Below the pieces are notes generated by a model. The model was not told the DNA's origin and did not search any database. It saw only the letters and a program-made list of their open reading frames with translations. This document shows positions 45,363 through 57,310 of a stretch of DNA of 64,000 nt, piece after piece. The first letter of the stretch is position 1. Each line of letters starts with the position of its first letter. Source of the DNA: Gnetum montanum. Taxonomy: Eukaryota; Streptophyta; Gnetopsida; Gnetales; Gnetaceae. The DNA lies in assembly GCA_015680685.1 (NCBI GenBank), contig MNCI01033500.1, positions 8,599 through 72,598 on the forward strand. Direction: 5' to 3'. The position numbers and the translations under genes were made by a program.

Positions 45363-45733
45363 GCCTACAACCTCAAACTTGAACACTCCTGCGCTGTTCC
45401 ATACGCTCAGCATCCCCACGATTGCTTCCTATGTAAATAACAGTTTGACTCCTATAGGTGGACACAAACAACTAATTGTTCCACGAGGAGACTCCTCTGA
45501 ATGTGGTTAAGGTGGTTAATAGACATAACTTTGAATGTGGTTAAGGTGGTTAATAGACATAACTTTTCATAACAGGTCAACGTTCCAAATGCCCTGAATT
45601 TTAGTTACACATCAGTGTTATGCCCAAAGTTATGTTACCGAAATGGCCGTGGAAAAATCAATGTAAGTCAACTTTATGTACAAAATTAGCTTTACCCAAT
45701 TATGACGGGTAATGGCCTCTTAGCCAAAAAAAA
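45363..45733 (-). repeat. E1 right terminal inverted repeat
   Basis: It is the reverse complement of the left TIR, shorter because it has a single internal 56-bp unit. It carries an extra local tandem duplication of GAATGTGGTTAAGGTGGTTAATAGACATAACTTT (45,499-45,565). The terminus GGCCTCTTAGCCAAAAA is repeated at 48,106-48,122. Confidence 0.85.
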
Positions 45734-46240
45734 TTTACAATTTAATTTGTAGGTCAAATTTGGATGTCAACTTGCAAGATTAATAGCCATTAAAGCATTC
45801 AATTCCATCAAAATCTAGAACCATTATATCTAGTATATAGGATCTATTTCAAATTTCAAATTTGAAATTTACCTATGTAATGATTGGAATCATACATTTT
45901 TTTTTTTATCTTATGTACTAATAGAGAGATGTAAATGGCTATTGAACTAAGCCTTTCTTTACCTTCTAATGGAATTTTTAAGCTTCTTGAAAATTATGAA
46001 TCCTTGAAATTCCTATGGAAGTCACTTCATTCCATTACCAAGTCAAATCTCATACATGTTTTACTAAACTCAATATTATCATATTTTTAATTAATGAATG
46101 GTTCTTCTATAGGAACTTGCCTATACATTTCTTTGCTAATCTAAAAATAATTAATATTTTATGCTAGTTGTAATAGTTGAGAGCATATCCCCCTATACCT
46201 AAGTTTGATATAATATTCATGGAGGATAAACAACATGTTG
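45674..46240. repeat. Direct duplication, first copy (about 567 bp)
   Basis: Nearly identical to 48,066-48,633, with about ten differences noticed. It contains the last ~60 bp of E1 and about 500 bp of flanking DNA. The copy ends exactly at the single N at 46,241. Within it lies a short palindromic AAATTTCAAATTTGAAATTT (45,853-45,872). Confidence 0.9.
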
Positions 46241-46241
46241 N

Positions 46242-48127
46242 GGCCATATGCAATGGGGTATTTATAGCATTCATCTTTTTAGAATCAATGGAAGTAACTG
46301 AGCATTATAAAAATCAAGAGAGCTATCAATTTCTATACCATATTTTCATAAATTACATAAATTTCTTATCTTTATCAACATAAAAGATGAAATCAACAAT
46401 AGGTTGTGCCATTAGAAAAATTATTGCTACATTTTCATAAAAAACTAATACCAAGCATATAAGCCAATAAAGTTTATCAGATTTTTACACCAGGAATCCC
46501 TTCCCACCACCATTTTCACAGAGCTCTATCTGCTTCTGCGCTATTAATAATGCTCTCAGTAAGTTTACGACATGTTTTGGATTTATGGGCTTGCTTTATA
46601 AAGTTGGGATAGCAGGAGATTCAAAAATGGGTCTTTCGAGTTTTCGAATTTGTTGTTGTGGGTTGAGTTCATGCCTCTTGCATGTTTGACTATAGATGTT
46701 GACTAGGGCTTCCTAAAAAGATTTGGGAAGGATATGGTGCTTAAATTTTGTTTGAACTTTGAACAAATGTATGCTTCGAACTATTCTATTTGCACTTGCA
46801 AGAGGGAGAGAGGCCTGAAAGCAATTTTGTAACCAACTGATTCCCTTCCCTCACAGGTTGTGCATTACTGACGGGCTGGAATGACGGCCACAGGTTGTGC
46901 ATTTATGACTGGCCGAAACATGAGATGGCCATGGCCCATGAATAAAAATATGAAACCAATCCACTAAATAAAAATCTTTTATCTAAAATCATCTGAATAA
47001 ACTAAAATGAAAAGTAAAGATCAGGTAAATCTAAGCAAAATAGGCAACTCAATTGATAAGAAAATTCACTAAAATCCACTACTAAAGATTAGACAGGAAC
47101 GTGTTCTCACGCAAACTAGAAGAGCAAGACGAAAGGGGAAGAAAAGCGGATTTCGTGCTCACGAATCAGGATAGAGATGGAGAGAAATCTTTACAGCAAC
47201 GAGGGAAAGAAGCAGAAAATAACAAGTGAGAACCAGGGAACGTTCGGCGGAAAAATTGTGCACTAAGATTACAAAGGTAAAGCATGTAGCACTCGCATTT
47301 AAAAAAAGGAAGAAATATCATCCAAATTTTTTAAGAACAAAAACTAGAATTATGGATCGAAGAGAACCGCTCGCAATGCGTGCTCACGCAGGCTCGGCAA
47401 GCCCATCCCGATTGACTGATTTTCTGAAAAATATAAAATGATAAAAAATATAGAAACTGAAAAATATAGAATAATAAAGTATAGAATGATAGATGTGCAG
47501 CACATTTTGTAAAGGTAACAACTCATTCTCTAAGCATCAACAGATAAATCCGATAAGGCAACTCTCCTACCCAGTCAGCCAAATCAAACTGGGCAGACGA
47601 GACCCTGCATCAAAAAACATGGTCATCGTCTTCTTCATCATTGCCTGCAAATGAAAAACTGAAAATGAAGCAAAAAATTTTAAAGCTGAAAGAGAAACAA
47701 AGCATTTGGAGAGTGCGGAAACATCCAAATCCCTATCAATGGCAGAATAGGAGGAGCGTCTGTAAATAAAAGGTATTGGACGTGAATGCAATTTGCAGAA
47801 AACAGGAAAGATTTGACGCGATATGCAGTAAAAGTTGGTAAGATTTTAATTGACAATGAATGTTCTCGTTGAGAATTGAAAAATCGAACGAAAAATTATA
47901 ATTTACCTGCCCAATGCGAATTTTACACACTTCTGTACGCGTGCCTGAATCCACCGCGAACGGCACCGCGAACGGTTCGTGAGATTTTCCTAGGAATCGC
48001 GAATCTCCGACGCATAGCTTCCTATATAAATAAATGAATGCAGGTGGTTAATAGATGTAACCGCGTTACATACAAAATTAGCTTTACCCAATTATGACGG
48101 GTAATGGCCTCTTAGCCAAAAAAAAAT
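46242..48127. mobile_element. Element E2: right part of a second long-TIR element
   Basis: The right end (about 48,010-48,127) repeats E1's terminus, with GCTTCCTATATAAATA, GGTGGTTAATAGATGTAAC, TACAAAATTAGCTTTACCC and GGCCTCTTAGCCAAAA. It lacks the ~110-bp segment that E1 has between GGTTAATAGA and TACAAAATTAGC. No left terminus is visible after the N at 46,241, so its left border is unresolved. The interior is unlike E1's and carries CpG-rich and exon-like sequence. A 37-bp tandem duplication (CACAGGTTGTGCATT..) lies at 46,852-46,925. Confidence 0.55.
47540..47985 (-). pseudogene. Exon-like fragments in E2, source gene unknown
   Basis: Minus-strand reading shows a coding-like piece at about 47,908-47,985 ending ATTGGGCAG|GTAAAT, a plausible donor. 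A T-rich stretch ending TTTACAG lies near 47,763, followed by another piece. An acceptor TTTGCAG near 47,645 precedes GNDEEDDDHVF-stop and, after it, AQFDLADWVGELPYR. Spacing and splice signals look like three small captured exons. I recognise no domain. The frames are not verified across introns. Confidence 0.35.
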
Positions 48128-48633
48128 TACAATTTAATTTGTAGGTCAAATTTGGATGTCAACTTGCAAGATTAATAGCCATTAAAGCGTTCAATTCCAT
48201 CAAAATCTAGAACCATTATACCTAGTATATAGGATCTATTTCAAATTTCAAATTTCAAATTTACCTATGTAATGATTGGAATCATACATTTTATTTATTT
48301 ATCTTATGTACTAATAGAGAGATGTAAATGGCTATTGAACTAAGCCTTTCTTTAGCTTCTAATGGAATTTTTAAGCTTCTTGAAAATTATGAATCCTTGA
48401 AATTGCTATGGAAGTCACTTCATTCCATTACCAAGTCAAATCTCATACATGTTTTACTAAACTCAATATTATCATATTTTTAATTAATGAATGGTTCTTC
48501 TATAGGAACTTGCCTATACATTTCTTTGCTAATCTAAAAATAATTAATATTTTATGCTAGTTGTAATAGTTGAGAGCATATCCCCCTATACCTAAGTTTA
48601 GTATAATATTCATGGAGGATAAACAACATGTTG
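48066..48633. repeat. Direct duplication, second copy (about 568 bp)
   Basis: The second copy of 45,674-46,240. Beyond 48,633 the sequence (GAACCTTTAACATAG..) differs from that after 46,241. Confidence 0.9.
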
Positions 48634-49775
48634 AACCTTTAACATAGTTCAATAGATAATCAAGAAATTCTTTCCATTCAAATGATTATAATTAGACAAA
48701 GCTACAAAAACACTATACACTGAAAAATCCACTCAAATTAGACTAAAGGATTGTTTTCTATAGACATATAACTCATTAGAAATATAAGATATCATAGAGC
48801 TATGATTAAATCCTTCACCGATACATTTTGGCAAGTACATGGAAAATCCACTATACAAGCCCAAAGACTAATAAATAAGAAAAAAGAGAAAAGAAGTACA
48901 TCTATTAATTTCATCTAATATAACTCCTCCAGAGAGAGATGTAGGTTCCACAAGAGGACTGCAAATGAATTAATTCTGATACAGCAATGTAGTGTATACA
49001 TTGCCTTGACATCTTTCTTTTGTACTATGTTTCATTCTTGATCCAATAAGAATGAAGAAGTAATAAGATTAGTAGATCTTTGAAAAGTTAATTTATTCAT
49101 CAAAATTATTCTAGAGTAGACATTCCATTTATGAAAAATCTCATCCTCATTGGCCCCACTAAATTTGGTCATTGCCATGTTTCCAACACTTCCATCTTCT
49201 TGATCCTATCTTCCATTATCACAATCTTCTTGTAGCTTTGATGTTGGCTCCTATTATATCTTACCAAGGTGAGCATGGAGAAATAAAAAAATATATTTTT
49301 AGACTAAACTAGTCTAGCACTATTACCTTACCATACTTTAACCAAAACCAACCATCTAAGTAATTACAAGAGTTAAGAAGATATAAAATTAGTGGATCCT
49401 TTTGCTTTGTCGTTGAGAACCCAATTAAGTATAGTCAACACTAGATCACTTAGTACCTAAACCCTCTAGCATCATGATTTTTTGTAAGTAACATAACATC
49501 AGAGAATTCAACATCTCTGAACTCCTCTTACAAGCTTACCTAGCTCTTGTTCTTTAAGCTCTTAATATTCTTATGTTTGGTTTTGAAATTCTTAAAAGAA
49601 ATTCAGAAATTTATTGCTCTAGAATTGCTATTAAATACTTAGTTTCTCTATACTTTCTTTGATTTAGAATTTCTCTATACTTTCTTTGATTTAGAATTAC
49701 GTTTGTACTTGCAAGGTGATGTTCAATGAAGATTATTTGACTAAATACTCCCGATTTCAATGCTAATAAGGACTC
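48634..49775. other. AT-rich stretch, a short tandem duplication only
   Basis: No gene recognised. A ~28-bp unit (CTCTATACTTTCTTTGATTT plus AGAATTT) is present twice at about 49,643-49,698. Confidence 0.6.
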
Positions 49776-51580
49776 TCTTGATGTCAACAATTTGGTTCTA
49801 CATAATTTAACAATAATTGAAGTGATAATGCATGAAACTAAGAATCATGTGTCATATAATTAAATGATATCATCAAATTGTAGTTCTACTAACATCACCT
49901 AGGTAGTTCCAATTTTACTAACATAGTGATTTTGGTTTTGCTGACATCATAATTTTGATTCTGTAGATGTCATGTATCTTAAGCATGAAACTAGATGAAG
50001 ATATGTAACTTATGAGCATTATTTTGCTAATGTGATAGGTTCTAATTCTACTAATGTTAGCATGATGGTTTTGCTGACATCTTCAATAATTGGTGCCAAG
50101 AACTATTGATGAGATAGGTTCTAGTTTTGCTAAATGTTAGAATGATGGTTTCACTGACATCATTAAGAACTATGTTAAGAATTGTTGATGTGGCATGTTT
50201 CAGTTTCATTAAATGCTTTCTTGTAAAACTTAAATTTACCATTTTAAAAAGCCTTATATTGGAAATAGTTCCAACAAAGTTACAACTTATAGAAAGGGAT
50301 CTCCATGTAGAACGAATATTTATATATCAATAGAAGCTCTTCCATGTTAATCACATATCCAATTTTCCAAGTTAAATTTCTATAAAGAAGCTCAATTTAG
50401 AATTAGATTTTCCACATCAGTGTTCTACAAAGAAGTTGGATTTTGAACCAGAGAATCTTGAATTTTAGTTTTAAAATAAGTATCTTTTTCCTTTATAAAT
50501 GTGCATTAACTAACATCTTTAGAATCATATCATTACCACATTATAATAGAAATGCCTCCTCCAAAAATGCCCATTGTCTTCGTAGATAGATGAACTTAAT
50601 CAAACGAACTTCCTTATTTGCTAGTTGACTATAGAAATAAGTTTTGTAGAATAGATTCTTTGGATCTAAATAAAAGATTGACATTACTAATATGGTTGAT
50701 GATAGTACCACTAACATCAACATCTTAGTTTCATGTAATTTGATGATCCTTAAAATGATTAGATGCAAAATCAAGGGTGATGTATCACACAATCAAATGA
50801 TATTATTATATTCTAGTTATATGGACATCACCTAGGTAGTTCTAGTTTTGCTAATGTTATGATTTTGATTTCATTAACAACATCATTATAGTTTTGTACA
50901 TAACATGTGTCTCAAACACAAAATGAAGTAAAGAAATATTGTAACTTAGGAGCATGACCTTATTGATGTGGTAGGTTCTAATTCTACTGACCTCACCATG
51001 GTGCTTTCACTAATATCATCACAAATTGGTGTTAAAAAAATGACATCCATAAAATATACATATAATTAGAATCATCTTTAAATGTACTACACAATTGCAA
51101 AAATGAATCAAATAGCATTTTCTTGTAAAATGTGAATTTATTATTTCACAAGGCCTTGTGTTGGAAATGATTCCAACAAAGGCACACCTTAAAGAAAATG
51201 ATCTTGATATAGAATCACTATGTAAAACTTAAGAGGAGCTCTTACACATCAACCATAAACTAGATTTTCCATGTCAGGGTTTTACAAAGCAATTGAATTA
51301 TAAATTAATTACATTTTTTCTTCTTAAAAGAAAATTAGCTAATCTATTTAGAATCATATGACCACTATGATATGATAGAAATGTTGTCTCATAAAATAAC
51401 AACCATCTTCATAGGTAGATGAGCTTAATCATATGAAATTTCTTATTTTCTAGCTGACTAGGTGGATAATCTTTCTAGAATAGCTTTTCTTGCTTTAAAG
51501 AAAGGATATCTCAACATTATTAATGTGGCCACTTCTAGTTGCGCTAATGTCAACATCTTGGTTTCATGTAAGCTCTATAA
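49776..51580. repeat. Large tandem repeat, unit about 0.83-0.93 kb
   Basis: Landmarks recur in the same order. CAACA-TTGGTTTCATGTAATTT-like is at 49,784, 50,717 and 51,552. CATCACCTAGGTAGTTC is at 49,895 and 50,827. GATAGGTTCTAATTCTACT-like is at 50,034 and 50,972. AAAATGCCCATTGTCTTCGTAGATAGATGA-like is at 50,564 and 51,396. There are two full copies and the start of a third. Small frames inside (50,541-50,792 minus) are not conserved between copies, so I do not call genes. Confidence 0.8.
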
Positions 51581-52845
51581 AACCAAAAATCACTTCTAGT
51601 TGATGATTCTAGTGATACTAACTATTTATAACCAAGTATATGGAATGAAAATTTTTCAAAATTAATGAAAAAATTCTCTTTAAACTAGTAGGTTGCTAAT
51701 TGAGTTGGCTACATGGAAGAGTAGCCCATCAACTTGAAGATCTTTATGAACTTCTCTAACCACTTTATGGTAGCAATAGGGTTCTCCTCATCATGAAAGA
51801 GTCTCAACTTACAGAATCACTCCATAAGCTCACACTCCATTGGTTATCTAGTACCATAATCACTTCTTGAAATAACAAGCATTGATAGTGAATTTAACTT
51901 CTCCAAATGCTAATGAAGGAACTAGAAAAAATAATGGTTGATGTCTTCTTGATTGATCTTCTCAACTAGGATAGGAGGAGAAGTAGAAGCAATTGATGAA
52001 ACACCACCAAAAATTCATGTTTACAAAATTGTAACCTTCATTTCCCAACTTGAGGAAAGATTTTATTTTAAATGTAAGATTTGTAGTCCATGAGTTGCAT
52101 TTTGGCATACTTTGGATTTTCGAGCTGAAAAATGCATTAGGAGTTGTTGTTGCCTCACTTCCCAAGTGGAAAAAGTTACCTCGTGTTCATATTTAGGCTT
52201 GGGAAGGTTGAAAATGCCTTGGGAATGGCTAGAATTAGCATTTTCATGGGTTTTTGTAGAGGTATAGCCTCAACTACGTTGGAACCATCTATCCCCTGGT
52301 GGAGATCAAATTTTTGGGATTTTCCATATCCAACCTAGCGTAGTCATCACCAAAACCTGGCAAAGATGCAACGTTGGAATTGTTGGGATTTTCCATTTTC
52401 ATTTTCATTTCCATTTCCATTTCCATTTTCATTTTCCCAATAGTGGCTAGGATATTCATCCCAAGTCTTCAATAGTTGCAACATGGCTAGTGTAGACATT
52501 AAGTTCACTAGCAATTTTGTCAGTTTCAGCAGTTTTGGCAATTCCATTAGTTTTCAACATTTTCCATATTTTCCATAGTTTCAAACATTTTTCCAACAAC
52601 TTTAGCAATGTCCACCAAGGCCTGTGTAGTTAGGATAGTGTTAGCATAGCCACAAAAGTACATTTACTATTTATAGTAAATGGTTGGGCTTTGGTGGCTA
52701 CAGTGTATTCCAAACTTACTATAAATGGTAACTACGTTGAGAATTGTAATTGTTGTAACCTACAAATTGACATCAATCTATTAGTAATCATGATAGTGAT
52801 GTCTAGGACCTTAAAAAAATAATTCTACACTTATAAAACCCAAAC
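51581..52845. other. Unassigned stretch upstream of A2's recognisable LTR
   Basis: No gene. 52,270-52,400 holds CTACGTTGGAA.., CCTAGCGTAGTCATCACC and GGGATTTTCCAT. These are inverted relatives of the motifs in the 59-61 kb array, so this may be U3 of the A2 LTR. A simple (CATTTT/CATTTC)n run lies at 52,388-52,437. Confidence 0.5.
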
Positions 52846-53550
52846 GTAGATACCTTATTCCAGTCCCACTACTTTGAGCATAACAACACCATAAATTATT
52901 CCATAATCTAAAAGCACTTTGCAACCAAGAGCCTTTGTGACCTTGCAACCTACTTTGGTAGTAAAAAAATTGGTATCTACATTGGGCATAGTGACTCCCA
53001 CATAATACCATTGCACCAAAGGTGGAATACCAATCTGTGACCACAATTTCTAATTCTAGTGGAAACTAGCATGGAGTTACTAGAAATTGGAGTTGGGAAA
53101 TATCCAAATCATGGGATGTGAGTGCAGTTAGCTCCAACTAACTTCAAACTTCTTCAAGGGACTTCTTGTGCATCAAGCACAAAATTTTTACTTTTTAAGC
53201 TTGCTACTTTATTTTCCATTTCAATAAAGTCATAGTTCATTCTTATGTATGTTTGTATTCACGTTTCCATTTTTGTATCTTTTATTATTCTAGATTTGCA
53301 ATTACATTTTCATTTCTATTTACATTTATCTCTTCATTTTCATTTATGTTTCCATTTACAATTTCATTTATATTTTCATTTACATTGTCATTTTACACTT
53401 CTGTAAGTCCTTGGGTGATCGGATAGACCATCTAGGATGCCTTGAATTCTATTTTTGGAGGCCCTTGGGATTCAAGGCTAAAACTATTTCGACACCTAGG
53501 ATATTTCAATTTTTTTGTTAGCAACCAAAGTTTTTAGGTCCAATACTTTT
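52846..53550 (+). mobile_element. A2 5' LTR, 3' part
   Basis: It matches 63,152-63,580 in the same orientation from TAGATACCTTATTCCAG to CATTTTTGTATC. It contains TTTCAATAAAGTCATAG (polyadenylation-like, 53,219), then a (CATTTNCATTTA)n tract (53,300-53,395), then AAGTCCTTGGGTGATC and GATGCCTTGAATTC, shared with A1's LTR end. The start of the LTR is not identified. Confidence 0.75.
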
Positions 53551-53551
53551 C

Positions 53552-53570
53552 TGGTGCTAGAAGGAGGGCC
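53552..53570 (+). other. A2 primer-binding site
   Basis: TGGTGCTAGAAGGAGGGCC is a two-transition variant of TGGCGCCAGAAGGAGGGCC. It lies at the expected place, directly after the LTR end. The tRNA is not certain; an Arg-type primer, as I recall for Ogre/Tat, is likely. Confidence 0.6.
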
Positions 53571-55090
53571 TCCATCAAAATTCTTGGCCATAAACCCTAT
53601 TCCAATATTTTTCCAATACCAAGTCTTTTATGTTTTCACAACTCTAAAACCTGCCATCATTTTCCATTAAAATCAATGTTTGCTGCCCAAACCCCTTTCT
53701 CACATACATTAGAGTAGTCATGGTAATTGAGTTGGGTTTCCACTATAATTTCATTATAGCTTCTAATTTCTTGGGAATTAGCATAGTCTTTTCCAAAAGC
53801 CATATTTCATTTTAGAAGTCCAATTCTATTCTAGAAGCCTTTCTCCCTCTAAAAACTTGATTTCCATTGGGAAAATCTAGTTTTTGTTGGGAACACCCAA
53901 TTTCATTGTTGGGAAAACCAATTTTTTCCATTATCACCACTTAGCATACTTGGTTGGAAATTTTCCTATCTACTATAGAGTACACAATCATCTATTGCAC
54001 AGTATTTCATAGCTATTCCATCACCTTTCCATTTGTAGTTAACTACATTAGTGGATAATCCTACTTATTATGTTTTTCAAAATAGTAAAAAAGGTTAAAA
54101 CCATTTTTTTAACAATGCCTTTTAGCCAATCAACCATGCTACTCCTTAACCTAACAAATATGCCATTCAACTAAGATGCAATTCTAGTTTATGATCCAAA
54201 AGAGCCCACATTCATAGAACAAAGGCAATCACTTATACAAAGAAGAAAAAATCCAAATTTTGTGGTTATCAATGAGGATTTCTACAACTTTCTTTGTGCC
54301 AAGACATAAGCTGGAATCTTGATACCATGCTCCAAATCTAATGCTAAGCATCAATTTGGAATTCTATACTAGGATGGGAAAGAATACATCCCATATCCTT
54401 ATGAACAAATCCCCCTTACTAACTTTTATGTACAAATGCTTATACAACTCATAGAGGTTGATGAGTTTAATAAGGAAATTAGCTTAGAGGATCATCAAAA
54501 AGCAGAAGATGAGTTTGAGATTGAAGAGGAGTCAAACACCTTCATTGAAAGTCTTTTCCAATATTTGGCTCCACAAACCACTACACCCAACTCCATGTCT
54601 CTTACCTAATCAATGGGAAAAGCTCCTTGGCCCAACTATCTTGCTATCCATCCTACCATGTTTGAGTATACACCCATTATTGCCACACACCAAGCATAAT
54701 ACATGCCCCAATCCACCTCCTTGTTCTTGTTGATACCCTTTTCCACATAGTGTCACTCTATTCACCTAGTTTCGATAATGTCTACCTCACCATCTTCCTT
54801 TGCCATGACAACAAAACTATCATTAGGACCCCAAAAAACATAAGCCTTTCATACTCCTTTTACTCCCTTCATAACACATGTTCCAATGTAAACTCTTTCT
54901 TCTTATTTAACCCACCTGCAACAAAGATCACCCAACCTCTTCCATCTATATCAATACCCATCACACAACCTTAGACCTCTCAACTTCTTCCTCAATCATT
55001 AACATAAGCATCATAGCAAAAGGGGACGTTCCAAGGCTTGGATAAAGCCTTCCAAATGATCCAAGACCTTACCGAAGAGTTGCGAAAAAT
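53571..55090 (+). other. A2 leader and N-terminal gag region
   Basis: The sequence from about 54,180 keeps a broken frame with FVVINEDFYNFLCAKT, EYIPYPYEQIPLTNFYVQML, and an acidic segment FNKEISLEDHQKAEDEFEIE (54,460-54,520), then a Pro/Thr/Ser-rich stretch to 54,990. I see no domain. The acidic segment and the region before the Gag core suggest an N-terminal Gag extension, as in Tat-type elements. Confidence 0.45.
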
Positions 55091-56200
55091 CAAATAACCT
55101 TGCCCATATACTTACCTATTTCAAACTTCACCAAATACAATGGTGATGGGGATTCTAATGCACAACTAGTCATCTTCTAATCTAAGTACCTCTTTTTGCA
55201 AGCTTAGCCTCATATGACATTGAGAATTTTTCCCATGTCCCTCAAGGATAAGGCTCTATATTAGTACCAAACCTTGCCTAGAGGTTCAATCTCTTCCCTT
55301 GAGAACTTGATTAACCAATTTTTCAACCACTTTAGATACAACTTGAAGTTGGATGCCACACTGGATCAACTAATGAAAGTGAAGTAGGGGTCACTTGAAT
55401 TAGTCAAAAGGTTCATTCAAAGGTGGAACTCAACACCTAATGAGATTCTAGAGCCTATTGTTGAAACTCACTTCTTGGCCCTATTTAATGGAGTAGTAAA
55501 TGACTTTATCAAGTCAAAGCTTTACTACTTAGAGCCCTAGTCACTAAGTCAAGCCTTCTCATAAACTGAGAACATTAAGGAGGTAGCTAAGGCAAGTAAT
55601 GGCCCAACCTACATGGCCTATAAAAACCAAATTGCAAGGAGGGAGAGGGATAAAACTAAGCAAGAACATACAACTATGGCTACCATGACAAAAGAATCAA
55701 AACATAGAGAAAGGTGGAGATACCATGTAACACATCCCAAGACTCATCACAGTCACCAACTTCCTATGCCCCAAATCAATCAAGACCAAACTTTGGATGT
55801 AAGGATAGGTCTAAGTATACAAGGTTGTCCATGAATCCATGTCAGCTTCTAGAATAGTTGCTTAATGACTATATACAATATAAGAAACTATCTAAAGAGG
55901 CTTATAAGAGGAATGATCATCTTTGTAACATAGCTAGAGACCCAATGATAGCTACTAAAGATGATCCCAAGCTATGAAAGTACTTTAGACTTGATAGGTA
56001 TTTTCATTATCATCAAATGGATGGTCATGACACTAATTTTTACATAGCATTAAAGGATGACCTCTAGAAGATGATAGATAGCAGAGAGTTGGTATTGAAT
56101 GAGCGTAACTCTCCAAGAACCAACAACAACTCTTACACTATAGTCTCATTTATGGAAACCAAATGGTCTAATCCTTCTAGAAAACTATTTTTCATTAGAG
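55090..56200 (+). pseudogene. A2 Gag
   Basis: FPMSLKDKALY-stop-YQTLPRGS, LINQFFNHFRYNLKLDATLD, KRFIQRWNSTPNEI and DFIKSKLYYLEP lie at 55,210-55,540, colinear with A1. The zinc-knuckle-like FHYHQMDGHDTNFYIALKDD (55,995-56,060) follows, then KMIDSRELVLNERN. In-frame stops sit at CAG/CGA-type codons, for example where A1 has a Gln. It would form the particle that packages element RNA. Confidence 0.83.
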
Positions 56201-57310
56201 TACCTCTTTGATCACAAAATGCAAAGCCTAAAGAGCCATTTGACATATGGGTACCACCTCCTTTAGCCCCTAAGAAACCTTCATCATACATGTCCCCCCT
56301 TCAGTGGCTTCAACATCACAATGTAATCAACATGTTGCTAATCTTCCAAAGCCTAGGAAACCATTTGTTATCTAGGTTCCTACTTCAACATGTAAGCCTA
56401 TAAAAACCCATGATCAAAGGCCACCTATAGTGGACCACAACTCAGAGGTTAGCAAGAAACCATCATTACAATGACGGTGAAAGAAACATGTTACCAAACT
56501 AGTAAATAAGCCTGCTAAAGTTTATCCTACTAGACCTATACCAAGGCCAACTACACCCATAGATAAGGGGAAAAAGGAACCTACATCAAAACCTAAGCCA
56601 TAAACTCTAGGAAGGATGGAGAAGGTTAGAACCACTAAGGCTAAAACATTGCATGCTAAGGGAAAGAATTTCCTCATAACAATGGAGCAAGCCAAATGGT
56701 CATTGAAACAAAATAACATGTCACCAAACTTATATGACTTGGTTATAACTTCTTCCATACATAGAGATGCACTAGCTTAGGTGTTAACCTCTATCCCTAT
56801 GAGTAGAGGCATTCTTTCCAATAGAGAGTTAATCCACTCTATCATTGAACAAGCTTCGTTTAGGGAAAACAGACATCAACCAATGCTTAACTTTCATGAA
56901 AGTGAAGTGAAGTTTGACTCTTAAAATGAAGAGGTGCTATCCATCCCTCTCCTCATCACTATATGTGTTGTTAGATACAAAGTCCATCATGTTCATGTAG
57001 ATGATTGGGTAGCAATTAACATGATACCCTTTTCCATTGTTGACAAGCTAATCCTAACTAAGAACATCCAAGAAGCCACTACTTCAGCATTCAAGTCATT
57101 TAATGGATCATGAGTAGTGATGAGAGGTTCTATCTTGGATTTCATAGTTAGGGAGATGATTCCCACGTCTACCAACTTTCTAGTAGTTGAAGAGACAACT
57201 TGGTTTAACTTGATCTTAGAAAGGCCATGGTTGGCTAAGCTTTGTGCAATTTCATCCCTTATCCATCCAAAGATTTACTTGTCCTATGAAGGAGGATAAA
57301 TTCTCATTCA
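56201..57310 (+). pseudogene. A2 linker and retropepsin-like protease
   Basis: The linker has NLYDLVITSSIHRDALA (56,725-56,775) and FRENRHQPMLNFHESEVKFD (56,860-56,920). The protease then reads LITICVVRYKVHHVHVDDWVAINMIP, where DD is kept but the Gly is Trp. Next are GSILDFIVREMIPTSTNFLVV and FNLILERPWLAKLCAISSLI (family LLGRPWI..AVASSLHQ), ending KIYLSYEGG. The protease is better preserved than A1's outside the active site. The open frame 57,117-57,299 is its second half. Confidence 0.8.

Larger units (their letters stand above)
41857..45733. mobile_element. Element E1: long-TIR DNA element, Mutator-like
   Basis: Its two ends are long inverted repeats (41,857-42,316 and 45,363-45,733), starting TTTTGGCCGAGAGGCCATTACC and, at the other end in reverse, TTTTGGCTAAGAGGCCATTACC. 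Flanking 9-mers AATACAATT (41,848-41,856) and TTTACAATT (45,734-45,742) match at seven of nine bases; Mutator-like elements make 9-bp duplications. The interior has a PIF1-type helicase remnant and GC-rich, CpG-retaining sequence unlike the surrounding DNA. No transposase was recognised, so it would be non-autonomous (Pack-MULE-like). The superfamily call is inferred from TIR length and duplication length. Confidence 0.7.

Noticed and set aside
52388-52437. (CATTTTCATTTCC)n run as a functional motif
   Set aside because: Simple-sequence slippage explains it. A similar tract exists in the A2 LTR at 53,300-53,395.
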